Source: Actinoplanes philippinensis
Lineage (GTDB): Bacteria; Actinomycetota; Actinomycetes; Mycobacteriales; Micromonosporaceae
Assembly (NCBI RefSeq): GCF_900113015.1
Contig: NZ_FONV01000007.1
Coordinates: 372,001 to 436,000, forward strand
DNA: 64,000 nt
Direction of reading: 5' to 3'
Shown: in pieces, positions 1-10,000 of the stretch
Layout of the letters: every line of letters begins with the position of its first letter
How positions within the stretch are numbered: the stretch's first letter is position 1
The notes under the pieces: model-generated
Database searches by the model: none
What the model was told of the DNA's origin: nothing
What the model saw: only the letters and a program-made list of their open reading frames with translations
Made by a program: the position numbers and the translations under genes

Positions 1-1914
1 CAGAAACAGCTCCCGTCCGGGCGCACCAACCCGGCACTGGTCGTGGTGGCGAAGGGCGGGCAGGTGCTCACCGACGCCGATCTGGTCACGGTCACCGGCC
101 TGGGCCGGCCGATCCTGTCCGACGACCGCAAGGCCGCCATCGTCACCGTGCCGCTGCCGGCCACCGGTGACGCGAACGCCACCAGCGACGCCGTCGCCGA
201 GCTGCGCGCGAAGGTGAAGGACGGGCTGCCCGCGGGGGTGACCGCGCAGGTCACCGGTGGCGCCGGGTTCGGCGCCGACCTGTCCAACAGTTTCAGCGGG
301 GCGAACACCAAGCTGCTGATCGTGACCGTGGTCGTCGTCACGATCCTGCTGCTGGTGACCTACCGCAGCCCGATCCTGTGGATCGTCCCGCTGTTCGTCG
401 TCGGGTTCGCCGACCAGCTCGCCGCCAAGGTCATCGCGTTGCTGTCGCAGCACACCGACCTGGCGATCAACGGGTCCACCGCGGGCATCGTCACGGTGCT
501 GGTGTTCGGCGCCGGCACCGACTACGCGCTGCTGCTGATCTCGCGGTACCGGGAGGAGCTGCACCGGTACGAGAACCGGTTCGAGGCGATGGGCAAGGCG
601 CTGCGCGGCGCCGGACCGGCCATCGCGGCGAGCGCCGGCACCGTCATCCTGGCCCTGCTCACCCTGCTGCTGGCCAGCCTGAAGAGCAACACGGCGCTCG
701 GCATCTCGGCCGCGGCCGGGGTCGCCATCGCTGCCGTCTTCGCTCTCGCCGTGCTGCCGGCGGCGCTGGTGATCTGCGGGCGCAAATTGTTCTGGCCGTT
801 CATCCCGCGGGTCGGCGAGTCCGGGCCGGAGGACGGCAAGGGCTTCTGGGCGAGGGTCGGCCACGGCGTGGTTCGCCGTCCGGTCGTGGTCACCGCGGCG
901 TCGATGGCCGTTCTCGGTCTGCTGGCCCTCGGCGGCCTCGGCACCAAGGTCGGCCTGTCGCAGACCGAGCAGTTCCGGGTCGAGGCCGAGTCGGTGCAGG
1001 GCCTCGAGACGCTCAGCAGGTATTTCCCGGCCGGGGCGGCGGGGCCCGCGGTGATCCTGACCGAGCCGGCCAGGGCCGAGCAGGTTCTCGCCACGGTGTC
1101 CGGCACCGCGGGCGTCGCCCAGGCCCGGGTCGCCGAGCAGACCGCCACCCAGGTCAGCATCAGCGCCGTGCTCACGGCGGCCCCGGACACCGCCGAGGCC
1201 TTCGACACCATCCGGGCGCTGCGTGCCGAGCTGGACGGCGAGGCGCTGGTCGGCGGTACGGTGGCGACCGCCCTCGACACCCGCGACGCCGCCCGGCACG
1301 ACCTGGCCGTGATCGTCCCGGTGATCCTGGCCGTGGTGTTCCTGGTCCTGGTCGTGCTGCTGCGGGCGCTGGTCGCGCCGGTCCTGCTGATGATCACGGT
1401 GGTGCTCAGTTTCGCGGCGTCGCTGGGCGCCGGGTCGTGGCTGTTCCGGAACGTGCTCGACTACCCGGCGCTGGACAACTCGGTGCCGCTGTTCTCGTTC
1501 CTGTTCCTGGTCGCGCTCGGTGTCGACTACAACATCTTCCTGGTCACCCGGGCCAAGGAGGAGGCGGCGACACGCGGCACGAAGGACGGCATGGTGCACG
1601 CGCTCGCCGTGACCGGGGCCGTGATCACCAGCGCCGGGATCCTGCTGGCGGCCGTGTTCGCGGTGCTCGGCGTGCTGCCGGTGGTCACCCTCACCCAGAT
1701 CGGGATCATCGTCGGGATCGGGGTGCTGCTGGACACGCTGCTCGTGCGTACCGTGCTGGTCCCGGCCCTGGCGACGCTCACCGGTGACCGATTCTGGTGG
1801 CCGGGCCGCCCGCAGGCCGCCGCCGGGAGCACCGGGACGCCGCCGGACCGGCCGCGGACCGACTGGGACGAGGTCGACCGCGCCGCGGACAAGGACGTCA
1901 CTCTCCGCCAGTGA
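1..1914 (+). CDS. MMPL-family membrane transporter, 5' truncated by window edge
   Basis: The reading frame is open from base 1, so the start lies upstream; 637 C-terminal residues are present. The order is an extracytoplasmic segment, a block of membrane helices, a second extracytoplasmic segment and a second helix block, which is the RND/MMPL repeat. Typical signatures are FGAGTDYALLLISRYREEL in the first helix block and GVDYNIFLVTRAKEE in the second; both carry the conserved Asp-Tyr of the proton relay. MMPL proteins export lipids, drugs or metabolites across the plasma membrane using proton motive force; the substrate cannot be told. The hydrophilic tail ends in a charged stretch. A 13-bp hairpin follows the stop, so this is the end of its transcript. 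Confidence 0.93.
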   Translation, partial: QKQLPSGRTNPALVVVAKGGQVLTDADLVTVTGLGRPILSDDRKAAIVTVPLPATGDANATSDAVAELRAKVKDGLPAGVTAQVTGGAGFGADLSNSFSGANTKLLIVTVVVVTILLLVTYRSPILWIVPLFVVGFADQLAAKVIALLSQHTDLAINGSTAGIVTVLVFGAGTDYALLLISRYREELHRYENRFEAMGKALRGAGPAIAASAGTVILALLTLLLASLKSNTALGISAAAGVAIAAVFALAVLPAALVICGRKLFWPFIPRVGESGPEDGKGFWARVGHGVVRRPVVVTAASMAVLGLLALGGLGTKVGLSQTEQFRVEAESVQGLETLSRYFPAGAAGPAVILTEPARAEQVLATVSGTAGVAQARVAEQTATQVSISAVLTAAPDTAEAFDTIRALRAELDGEALVGGTVATALDTRDAARHDLAVIVPVILAVVFLVLVVLLRALVAPVLLMITVVLSFAASLGAGSWLFRNVLDYPALDNSVPLFSFLFLVALGVDYNIFLVTRAKEEAATRGTKDGMVHALAVTGAVITSAGILLAAVFAVLGVLPVVTLTQIGIIVGIGVLLDTLLVRTVLVPALATLTGDRFWWPGRPQAAAGSTGTPPDRPRTDWDEVDRAADKDVTLRQ

Positions 1915-1917
1915 AAG

Positions 1918-1955
1918 GAACGCCGGGTGGTCCTCATCGGGGCCACCCGGCGTTC
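1918..1955 (+). terminator. Hairpin terminator after MMPL gene
   Basis: A perfect 13-bp inverted repeat (GAACGCCGGGTGG against its complement) with a 12-nt loop begins 4 bases after the MMPL stop codon. There is no T tract, as is usual in GC-rich actinomycetes. Confidence 0.8.
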
Positions 1956-2053
1956 GTCCCCGGCCCGGCCGGACCGCCACCAGGAATTTCAGCCGCTCGG
2001 TGACCTCGGTCGGCGTCGCCGGGGGAAATCCCTGCCGCCAGGACTATCCGGTT

Positions 2054-2074
2054 ATCCTATTCAATCGATAGGAT
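2054..2074. promoter_or_regulatory. Site A: ATCCTAT-N7-ATAGGAT operator-like palindrome
   Basis: Perfect 7-bp arms flank a 7-nt spacer (TCAATCG), ending 8 bases before the ATG at 2083. The core CCTAT-N7-ATAGG is shared exactly with site C (35335) and in degenerate form with two sites near 19 kb. The T-N11-A spacing fits a LysR-type binding site. Its position over the ribosome-binding region would suit repression, or the site may belong to another regulator family. Confidence 0.6.
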
Positions 2075-2082
2075 CTCTCGGC

Positions 2083-3285
2083 ATGAGTGAGCGTGCGTAC
2101 GACGAGCGCAGACTGCGGGATTTCCTGGCCGGGCGGGCGCGTGGATTCTCCCGCCGGGAGTTGCTGGCGCTCACCGCGGCAGCCGCCCTGCTTCCGGCAT
2201 CACCCGCGGCCGCCGCCTCCCCCATCGTCAAACCGCTGCCGGACGATCTCTTCCGGCCGCTGGGCACCAACGCGGAGACCCGCTGGTCGGCCCTGAAGGA
2301 CCAGGGATACTACGTTCCGGTCGACCGATTCTTCGTGCGCAACCACACGGTCACGCCGACCATCGATGCCGGATCGTGGCAGCTGGAGATCTCCGGCAGC
2401 GGCACCAAGTCAGCATTTTTCGGACTTGAGGACATCAAGCGTCTGCCCAGCGTCACCGTTCCGGTCGCCATCGAGTGCGCCGGCAACGGCCGCAGCTACT
2501 ACACCTCCCAGCAGGGGCAGACCGTCTCCGGCACGGCCTGGACGCTGGGCGCGATCGGCGTCGGCAAGTGGAAGGGCGTCAAGCTCTCCACCGTGCTGCG
2601 CAAAGCCGGCATCTCCCGCCATGCCGTGGACGTCCAGCCGATCGGCCTCGACCCGAACTTCGTCAGCGGCGGCGTCGACCTCGGCCCGGTCCGCCGCCCG
2701 TTCCCGGTGCGCAAGGCGTTCGACGACGTCATCCTCGCCTACGAACTCAACGGCGAGCCGCTTCCGCCGGACCACGGCTTCCCGGTGCGGGTGGTCGTAC
2801 CCCATTGGATCGGGATCTCGTCGATCAAGTGGGTCGGGCGGATCGAGGTCTCCGCCGAACCGCTGTTCTCCCCGTGGAACACGCAGTTCTACCGCCTGTT
2901 CGGCCCGGACTTCCCGGCCGAGGGCCGGCCGTTCGACAGGCAGTCGATCAAGAGCGCCTTCGAGCTGGACCCCGGCGCCACGTTCCCGGCCGGCGTGCGC
3001 ACCCGGCTCACCGGCCGGTCCTGGTCGGCCGACGGCCCGATCCGCGAGGTCAGGATCAGCACCGACGGGGGTACGACCTGGCGGCGCGCCCGGCCCTACG
3101 GGGCGACGCCGGGCGGGGTGTGGCAGCGCTGGGAGTACGACTGGACGCCCGCCGCCGGCGAGCACGTGCTCCTGGCCCGGGCCACCGACGTGCGCGGCAA
3201 CACCCAGCCGGACGTCGCGCGGTTCAACACGCTGGGTTACCTCTTCGACGCCGCGGTCCGCGTCCCGGTGACCGCCGTGGGATAG
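2083..3285 (+). CDS. Tat-exported molybdopterin-dependent oxidoreductase, sulfite oxidase fold
   Basis: 400 residues. The N-terminus carries a twin-arginine motif (SRRELLAL, residues ~24-31) followed by an Ala-rich hydrophobic core, so export as a folded cofactor-loaded enzyme is expected. The Mo-pterin core includes VAIECAGNGRSYY; Cys132 in this motif is the expected molybdenum ligand of sulfite oxidase/YedY-like proteins. The C-terminal third resembles the Mo-co dimerisation domain (VRISTDGGTTWRRA, then a WE-DWTP segment). Family members oxidise sulfite or reduce S- and N-oxides; the substrate here is unknown. An upstream in-frame GTG at 1927 lies inside the preceding hairpin and would bury the Tat signal, so the ATG at 2083 was chosen. 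Site A directly precedes it. Confidence 0.88.
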   Translation: MSERAYDERRLRDFLAGRARGFSRRELLALTAAAALLPASPAAAASPIVKPLPDDLFRPLGTNAETRWSALKDQGYYVPVDRFFVRNHTVTPTIDAGSWQLEISGSGTKSAFFGLEDIKRLPSVTVPVAIECAGNGRSYYTSQQGQTVSGTAWTLGAIGVGKWKGVKLSTVLRKAGISRHAVDVQPIGLDPNFVSGGVDLGPVRRPFPVRKAFDDVILAYELNGEPLPPDHGFPVRVVVPHWIGISSIKWVGRIEVSAEPLFSPWNTQFYRLFGPDFPAEGRPFDRQSIKSAFELDPGATFPAGVRTRLTGRSWSADGPIREVRISTDGGTTWRRARPYGATPGGVWQRWEYDWTPAAGEHVLLARATDVRGNTQPDVARFNTLGYLFDAAVRVPVTAVG

Positions 3286-3295
3286 GGTGCCGCCC

Positions 3296-4327
3296 ATGCC
3301 GTCGGGAAGGGCCACGTCCAGTGACGTCGCGGCGGCGGCGGGCGTGTCCCGGTCGGCGGTGTCCTTCGCGTTCAACAATCCGCAGCGGATCTCGGCGGCG
3401 ACCAGGGAGCGGATCCTGGCCGCCGCCGAGTCGCTGGGCTACGCGCCCAGCACGCTGGGCCGGATGCTGCAGGCCGGCACCACCCACTCGATCGGCGTGC
3501 TGCTGCCCCAGCGGCTGGCCCGGATCCTGGAGAACCCCTACTACGCACGGTTCCTGATGGGCGCCGGGCAGGTGTGCGACCAGGAGGGCTACACGCTGCT
3601 GCTGACCCCGCCCCTGCAGGACTCGGTGCTCAAGGCCATTCCGTACGCCGCGGTCGACGGTTTCATCGTCTGCGGCCTGGAGGCGGACCGTGGTGAGGTC
3701 GCGGAGCTGACCCGGCGGGGCATCCCGTTCGTGCTGATCGACAGCGATCGCCTCGACGGCGCGCCGAGCGTCGAGGTCGACGACCGGGGCGGGGCCCGCG
3801 AGGTGACCCGCTACCTGCTGGAGCTGGGGCATCGACGGCTGGCCGTGCTATCGATGGATCCCGGCGCCCACGTCCCGGAACGCGGCTACCGGGGGCCGCT
3901 GGCGCGCCGGCTGTCCGGGATCACCGACGCGCTGACCGATTTCGGTCTGACGATGGCCGACGTCCGGCTGGCCGAGGTGCCGGTGACGCGGAGCGAGGGC
4001 TACCGGGCGACGCGCGAGCTGATGGCCGCCGAGCAGCGCCCGACGGCCGTGCTGGCGCTCTCCGACGTGCTGGCCTACGGGGCCGTGGATGCTTTGCAAG
4101 AACTTGCAATAAAGGTGCCCGCCGAGGTCTCCGTGACCGGGTTCGACGACCTCCAGGAGTCCTCGTGGTTCCGGCCACGGCTCACCACCGTCCGGCAGCC
4201 GATCGTGACCAAGGGCCGGATGGCCGCCGACTTCCTGATCTCGGCAATCAGGGGTGAGGCGCAGCATCCGCACCAGACTCTGGACACCTCCCTGATCGTC
4301 CGGGAATCCACCGCGAAAGCGACATAA
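3296..4327 (+). CDS. LacI-family transcriptional regulator, MalR-like by context
   Basis: 343 residues. The N-terminal helix-turn-helix reads TSSDVAAAAGVSRSAVSFAFNN (second helix written from the same stretch), with the hinge-helix region SAATRERILAAAESLGY, then a periplasmic-binding-protein-like effector domain ending in TTVRQP and LIVRES, typical of sugar-responsive LacI/GalR repressors. An alternative GTG at 3287 adds three residues. It begins 10 bases after the molybdoenzyme stop but points at the alpha-glucosidase gene 82 bp downstream, whose promoter region contains GCAAG/CTTGC elements. I infer it represses that gene in the absence of maltose-type sugars. Confidence 0.9.
   Translation: MPSGRATSSDVAAAAGVSRSAVSFAFNNPQRISAATRERILAAAESLGYAPSTLGRMLQAGTTHSIGVLLPQRLARILENPYYARFLMGAGQVCDQEGYTLLLTPPLQDSVLKAIPYAAVDGFIVCGLEADRGEVAELTRRGIPFVLIDSDRLDGAPSVEVDDRGGAREVTRYLLELGHRRLAVLSMDPGAHVPERGYRGPLARRLSGITDALTDFGLTMADVRLAEVPVTRSEGYRATRELMAAEQRPTAVLALSDVLAYGAVDALQELAIKVPAEVSVTGFDDLQESSWFRPRLTTVRQPIVTKGRMAADFLISAIRGEAQHPHQTLDTSLIVRESTAKAT
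4094..4109. promoter_or_regulatory. TTGCAAG-AA-CTTGCAA palindrome inside the lacI-type gene
   Basis: Perfect 7-bp arms around an AA centre, within the 3' part of the coding sequence. The core GCAAG-AA-CTTGC recurs at 4337 before the alpha-glucosidase. It resembles the CTTGCAG-type elements that I recall for Streptomyces MalR/Reg1. It may be an auxiliary operator allowing looping, or coincidence of codon choice. Confidence 0.45.
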
Positions 4328-4335
4328 CAGCGCCC

Positions 4336-4354
4336 TGCAAGAACTTGCTGCAAG
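4336..4354. promoter_or_regulatory. Operator-like GCAAG-AA-CTTGC / CTTGC-T-GCAAG cluster
   Basis: Two overlapping dyads built from GCAAG and CTTGC lie 56-74 bp before the alpha-glucosidase ATG. The same core occurs at 4094. By similarity to MalR-type sites they are likely operators for the adjacent LacI protein. Confidence 0.55.
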
Positions 4355-4374
4355 AAAGCAGCCGCCAGGCTATG

Positions 4375-4386
4375 TAACACGTGTTA
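4375..4386. promoter_or_regulatory. 12-bp palindrome TAACACGTGTTA
   Basis: A perfect 12-bp palindrome, AT-rich for this genome, 23 bp before the ATG of the alpha-glucosidase gene. It could be a second operator or part of the promoter; no family assignment is possible. Confidence 0.4.
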
Positions 4387-4409
4387 GTAAGCTGCTAGCG
4401 TTCGTCGCC

Positions 4410-6089
4410 ATGACCGATCAACTGATCGCACCGCCCACCGTGGCGGCGCCCCCCGCATCGTGGTGGCGCAACGCGGTCATCTACCAGATCTACCCGCGCA
4501 GCTTCGCCGACTCCAACGGCGACGGCATCGGTGACCTGCCCGGCATCAGCAGCCGGCTGCCGTACCTGCGGGACCTGGGTGTCGACGCGGTGTGGCTGTC
4601 CCCGTTCTACGCCTCGCCCCAGGCCGACGCGGGCTACGACGTCTCCGACTACCGCACCGTCGACCCGATCTTCGGCACCGTCGCCGACGCCGAGCAGCTG
4701 ATCTCCGGCGCGCACGCCCTCGGCCTGCGGGTCATCGTCGACCTCGTCCCCAACCACTCGTCCGACCAGCACGACTGGTTCAAACGGGCGATCGCCGAAG
4801 GCCCCGGCTCCCCGTTCCGCGAGCGCTACCACTTCCGCCCCGGCCAGGGCGAGAACGGCGAGCTGCCGCCCAACGACTGGCCGTCGATCTTCGGCGGGCC
4901 GGCGTGGACCCGCGTCGCCGACGGCGAGTGGTATCTGCACCTGTTCGCCCCCGAGCAGCCCGACTTCAACTGGGAGCACCCGGCCGTCCGCGACGAGTTC
5001 AAGACGATCCTGCGGTTCTGGCTCGACCTGGGCGTCGACGGATTCCGCGTGGACGTGGCGCACGGCATGGTCAAGGAGCCGGGCCTGCCGGACATCGGCG
5101 ACACCGGCGAGTGGCATCTGCTGGGCGCCGGCGAGAGCCCGTTCTTCGACCGGGACGGCGTGCACGAGATCTACCGCGACTGGCGCCGGATCCTCGACGA
5201 GTACCCCGGCGAGCGCATCGCCGTCGCCGAGGCCTGGGCGCCCACACTGGCCCGGGTCGCCAACTACGTCCGCGGTGACGAACTGCACCAGGCGTTCAAC
5301 TTCAGCTACCTCGGCACCGCGTGGAACGTGCACGAGCAGCGCGAGATGATCGAGGACTCGCTCGCCGCGATGCGTGCGGTCGGCGCGCCCACCACGTGGA
5401 CCCTGTCGAACCACGACGTGGTCCGGCACACCACCCGCCTCATGCAGAAGATCGAGGGCGACGCGGCCGGCCGCAAACCCGCCGCCGTCGACGAGGAAGC
5501 CGGACTGCGCCGTGGCCGCGCCGCCTCCGCCCTGATGCTCGCGCTGCCCGGGTCCGCGTACGTCTACCAGGGCGAGGAACTCGGCCTGCCCGAAGTCATC
5601 GACCTGCCGCCGGAGGTCCGCCAGGACCCGGCGTTCCACCGCGCGACCGGCCAGGACGGCTACCGCGACGGCTGCCGCGTCCCGATCCCGTGGAGCGGCG
5701 CCGAGGCCCCCTACGGCTTCGGCCCCGACGGCGGCGCCAGCTGGCTCCCCCAGCCCGCGTCATGGGCCGCCCTCAGCGTCGCCGCGCAGGCAGGCGTGCC
5801 CGGCTCCACCCTCGAGCTGTACCGCGCGGCCCTCGCGATCCGCCGCACCACCCCGGCGATGGCCCCGACCGACAACCTGACGTGGGTCCCGTCCCCGGCG
5901 GGCGTGCTCGCCTTCGACCGCCCGGCCCCCGGCGCCCCCACCTTCCGCTGCACGGTCAACATGGGCCCCGACCCGGTCGCACTCCCCCGCCCCGGCGACA
6001 TCCTGCTGGCCAGCGGCCCCGTCGAAGGCGATGCCGGCACCGTCGTGCTCCCGCCCGACACCACCGTCTGGTGGTCCCTCCCCCACTGA
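4410..6089 (+). CDS. GH13 alpha-glucosidase / oligo-1,6-glucosidase type
   Basis: 559 residues, the normal length for bacterial GH13 exo-glucosidases. The four GH13 motifs are intact: DLVPNHSSDQH, GFRVDVAHGM with nucleophile Asp215, VAEAW with acid/base Glu274, and LSNHDVVRH with transition-state-stabilising Asp336. There is no signal peptide, so it is cytoplasmic and should hydrolyse imported maltose, isomaltose or related oligosaccharides to glucose; trehalose or sucrose activity cannot be excluded. It follows a LacI regulator and GCAAG/CTTGC operator elements, so it is probably sugar-induced. A strong hairpin follows it. Confidence 0.95.
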   Translation: MTDQLIAPPTVAAPPASWWRNAVIYQIYPRSFADSNGDGIGDLPGISSRLPYLRDLGVDAVWLSPFYASPQADAGYDVSDYRTVDPIFGTVADAEQLISGAHALGLRVIVDLVPNHSSDQHDWFKRAIAEGPGSPFRERYHFRPGQGENGELPPNDWPSIFGGPAWTRVADGEWYLHLFAPEQPDFNWEHPAVRDEFKTILRFWLDLGVDGFRVDVAHGMVKEPGLPDIGDTGEWHLLGAGESPFFDRDGVHEIYRDWRRILDEYPGERIAVAEAWAPTLARVANYVRGDELHQAFNFSYLGTAWNVHEQREMIEDSLAAMRAVGAPTTWTLSNHDVVRHTTRLMQKIEGDAAGRKPAAVDEEAGLRRGRAASALMLALPGSAYVYQGEELGLPEVIDLPPEVRQDPAFHRATGQDGYRDGCRVPIPWSGAEAPYGFGPDGGASWLPQPASWAALSVAAQAGVPGSTLELYRAALAIRRTTPAMAPTDNLTWVPSPAGVLAFDRPAPGAPTFRCTVNMGPDPVALPRPGDILLASGPVEGDAGTVVLPPDTTVWWSLPH

Positions 6090-6102
6090 GAAGCACCGGC
6101 AC

Positions 6103-6137
6103 CCGGCCATCCCCCGCCGTCAACGGGGGATGGCCGG
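6103..6137 (+). terminator. Hairpin terminator after alpha-glucosidase
   Basis: A perfect 14-bp stem (CCGGCCATCCCCCG and complement) with a 7-nt loop starts 14 bases after the stop codon. Confidence 0.85.
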
Positions 6138-6758
6138 CCGGGCAGCGTCACGACCCACCTCGCGGCCGTCCGGTGACCCCAGGCCCGGCCGCGCCTGACG
6201 GTTTCCGGATTCCTTTTCCGATACGGCCACGCGTGCCAGTCCGCGCGCAAGAGGCACTCCGGCGTCCCGCTGATCACGCCGAGCCCTCTGGAGTCCCCGT
6301 TCCCGGGACAGCCCTTCAACGTCGTTTCGGCGGCCCCGGAGGGCTGGTGAGCCGCCGGTTGCGTAATCGTGCGGTGCTTCCGTGGCCACGTGAGCAATGA
6401 CAGGCAAACTCAAGCGCCCCTCGTGCGACCAAGCTCTCGCCGCTACGACGGCCCGCACCCACACGAACCGGATCGCGTGCACCCACCACCGCCGGGACAA
6501 CGCGCTGCCCCAGAGCCGTCGCGTGTGCTCCCCCGCCGACCCCGAAGTCCCCAAAATCAACGCCCACGAGCGCTAGAGATCTCCTTATTAGACTATAAAG
6601 CCGCTTAAGGGACATCCGCGAACGAAACGACCGAACAGGTTCCGGCCGGGATGTAACAGCGCTGGCCGGAGGAAGGCGGCCGGCGAGTCGGGCTGGATCG
6701 GTGAGGCGGAAGCGGAAGCGTATGCAGGCAGCGCGAGGTGAGGCAACGCGGGCGCGGG
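6138..6758. other. Intergenic stretch, no supported gene
   Basis: No open frame here has a ribosome-binding site or recognisable composition. The only notable feature is an AT-rich patch around 6572-6608 containing CTTATTAGACTATAAAG, which could be a promoter in either direction; it is isolated in otherwise GC-rich DNA. Confidence 0.5.
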
Positions 6759-6874
6759 ACGGGGCGGGCGCGGGACGGGGCGGGCGCGGGACGGCGCAAG
6801 CGCGGGACGGCGCAAGCGCAGGACGGCGCAAGCGCGGGACGGCGCAAGCGCAGGACGGCGCAAGCGCAGGACGG
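6759..6874. repeat. 16-bp tandem repeat, about 7 copies
   Basis: Units start at 6759, 6775, 6791, 6807, 6823, 6839 and 6855, each close to acggcgcaagcgcggg; the first two are variants with ggggcgggcgcggg. The period is not a multiple of three, so the array is not coding. It lies about 130 bp before the giant kinase-GGDEF gene, in its leader or promoter region. Confidence 0.9.
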
Positions 6875-7005
6875 CACGGAGACGGGACGGGACGGGCGCG
6901 GGGACAGGGCGGGTGGGAGGGGTTCTGCGGGGCGGGGTGGGGGACGGTGGGTGGTAGAGGGGTTGCAAGGCTCATGGTGGGCGTCGGCGGGCCGAAAGGC
7001 AGCGC

Positions 7006-10000
7006 GTGACTTCTGAGCGTGCCGACGAGCTGCTGTACGACAGTGACCGGACCCGGGTCAGCCGTGTTCGGCTGGCGGACGGGAAACTTGTCGTTCGTAA
7101 GCAGCCGCTCGGGGGTGGGGCGGCCGGGCGGCTTCGTAACGAGATCGCGGTGCTTCGTCGGCTGGAGTCCCTGGACGGTACTCCGACGCTGGCCGGGGAC
7201 GGCGCCGGCGGAGTGCTCGAGCTTGTCGACACGGGGGCGCGTACCCTCGCTGATCTTGAAATGCCCTGGGCGACCGACGCCTTGCTGGAGCTCGGGCTGA
7301 GTCTTGCCGAGGTTCTTGCCGGGATTCACCGGCGCGGTGTGGTGCATCGGGACGTCAGCCCGGCGAACGTGCTGGTCGACGCGGTGACGCGGCGGCCCAT
7401 GCTGATCGACTTCGAGCTGGCCACGCTGCCGGGCGCGCATGCCGCCGAGGCCAAACCCGGGCCGGGCGGCGTCCGGGCCGGCAAAGCCAGGACCGGGGTG
7501 GCCGGCCTGCACCCCGGCGGCGGAAAGACCGGCGTGGCCGGTCCGCGCACCGGTGCGGAGACGACCGGAGCCGCCGGCACTCGCGCCGGTGACGGAAAGA
7601 CGGTGGTGCTCGGCACACCCGGTGACGAGGGCAGGACTGGAGTTCCCGCCACGCGCGCCGGTGACGCAACGACCGGGGTGACCGGCACGCGCGCCGGTGA
7701 CGCAACGACCAGGGTGACCGGCACGCGCGCCGGTGACGGAAAGACCGAGGCGACCGGCACGCGCGCCGGTGACGGAAAGACCGGACCGAACGGACCGATC
7801 GGCACTCGCTCCGGTGAGGGAAACACCCGGCCGGCCGGCACGATGCCGGACGCCGGCGCCATCGAGGGAACGACCGGGATCGCCGCCGGGCGCGCCGGCG
7901 AAGGACAGAGCGGGCAGGTCGGGGCGCGCGCCGCCGACAGCAAGAGCGGCCTGGTCGGCACCCTGCCGTATCTGGCGCCGGAGCAGACCGGCCGTACCGG
8001 CTGCGCCGTGGATCACCGCAGTGACCTGTACTCGCTCGGCGCCACCCTGTACGAGCTGGCCACCGGCCGGCCGCCGTTCGGCCGGGACCGGGATCCGCTG
8101 AGCCTGATCCACGATCACCTGGCGACCGTGCCGGATGCTCCTTCGGAGGTCAACCCGCTGGTCCCGGCGCTGCTGTCGGAGATCATCCTGCGGCTGCTGA
8201 GCAAGGAGCCGGAGCTTCGCTACCAGAGCGGCGAAGGGCTGGCGTACGACCTGGCGCAGCTGCGCGCCGGGCGGCTGACCGTGCTCGGTGAGCGGGACTT
8301 CCCGATCCACCTGGCGCCGCCGGCGCGGCTGATCGGCCGGGACGCGCCGCTCGCCACGCTGCACACGCTGCTCGCGGGTACGGCCGACGGCAGCGCGCTG
8401 GCGCTGGTCACCGGCCCGCCCGGGGTGGGCAAGACGGCGCTGGTGGACCGGCTGCGCCCGGCGGTCGCGGAGGCCGGTGGGCGGTTCGTGGCCGGCAAGT
8501 TCGACCAGTTCCACCACGATGCGGGTGGCGGGGCGGTACGGGAGGCGTTCGACCGGCTCGGTGAGCAGCTCCTGGCCGAGCCCGAGGAGGTGGTCGTCGA
8601 GCTGCGTGCCCGGCTGCGGGAGGCGCTCGGCGCGGACGCGGGGCTGATCGCGGCGCTGATGCCGCCGTTCCGGGCGGTACTGGACGTCGCCCCGGAGCAT
8701 GACGTCGACCCGCGGGTCTTCCTGGCGCGTCTGCGCCGGGCCGGCATGACGCTGCTGCGCACGGTGGCGGACGGCGCCCCGCTGGTGTTCTTCCTGGACG
8801 ACCTGCAGTGGGCGAGCGGGGCGGCGTTCAGCTACCTCGACGACGTGCTGGACAACCCGGACGTGCCGGGTCTGCTGGTGCTGGGCGCCTACCGGGAGGA
8901 GGAGGTGGACGAGGCGCACCCGCTGACCGCTGTGCTGGCCCGTCTGCGCCGGGAGCGCGGGGACGCCGGTGAGGTGCGGCTGGACAACCTGAGCGTCGGT
9001 GACCTGGGCGTGCTGATCGCCGAGATGCTGCGCCTGCCGGAGGCGGACCGGCTGGCCGAGGTGCTCGCCGAGCGTACCGATGGCAATCCGTTCGACACCG
9101 TCGAGCTGTTGAGCGCCCTGCGCCGGGAGGGTGTGCTGGTGCCGGACGGCGGCGGCTGGCGCTGGGACGCGACGGCGGTCCGCGACTTCGTCGGGCACGG
9201 TGACGTGCTGGCGATGCTCACCGCCCGGATCGCCGCGCTGCCCACCCGCACTCGGGCAGCCGTCGACATGATGGCCTGCCTCGGTGGCGACGTGCCGCTG
9301 GAGCTGCTGGCCGCGCCGCTGACGGCGGCCGTCGACGACGGCCTGGTGGTGGTGGACGGCGACACGGCACGGTTCCGGCACGACCGGGTGCAGCAGGCCG
9401 CGTACAGCCGGTTGCGCCCCGACGAGCGGGCCCGGCTGAGCCTGTCGCTGGCCCGCCGGCTGGCTCCGGCGCCCGAGGCGGCGCCGCTCTACCTCGCCGC
9501 GGCGGACCTGCTGGTGGTTCCCGGCGCGTCGGCGCCGGGCGAGCGCCGGACCGCGGCGTCGATGCTGCGCGCGTCCGCCGCGGCGGCCCGGCTGGTGGCC
9601 AACCACGCGTCGGCCGAGGCGTGTCTGGCGGTCGCGGCCCGTCTGCTGCACAAAACCGATGAGGGGTACGCCGAGACGCGCGCCGCCTGGCACGCTTCCC
9701 TCTGCGCGCTGGGCCGCTTCGGCGACGCCGACCGGGTCTTCGCCGACCTGGCCGCGACCACCGGCGACCCGGTGCGGCTGGCCGGCCCGGTGGCCGAGCA
9801 ACTGGGCGCCCTCACCACCCGGCGGATGCTGGCCGAGGCCCTGGAGCTGGGCCTGAGCACGCTGTCGACGCTGGGCATCGACGTGCCGTCCGGTCCGGCC
9901 GAGATGGCCCCGCGGATCAGCGCCGGCATGGACAGGTTCTACGGCTGGCTGGCCACCGCCGGTGACACCGAACGGCCGGAGATCACCGATCCGCGGATCC

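Noticed and set aside
1927..2082. GTG start 52 codons upstream of the molybdoenzyme ATG
   Set aside because: It lies inside the MMPL terminator hairpin, would cross operator site A, and would place the Tat signal internally.
6120..6560. Minus-strand 146-codon open frame after the glucosidase
   Set aside because: It begins in unannotated intergenic DNA, ends within the glucosidase terminator region, and its composition is not protein-like.
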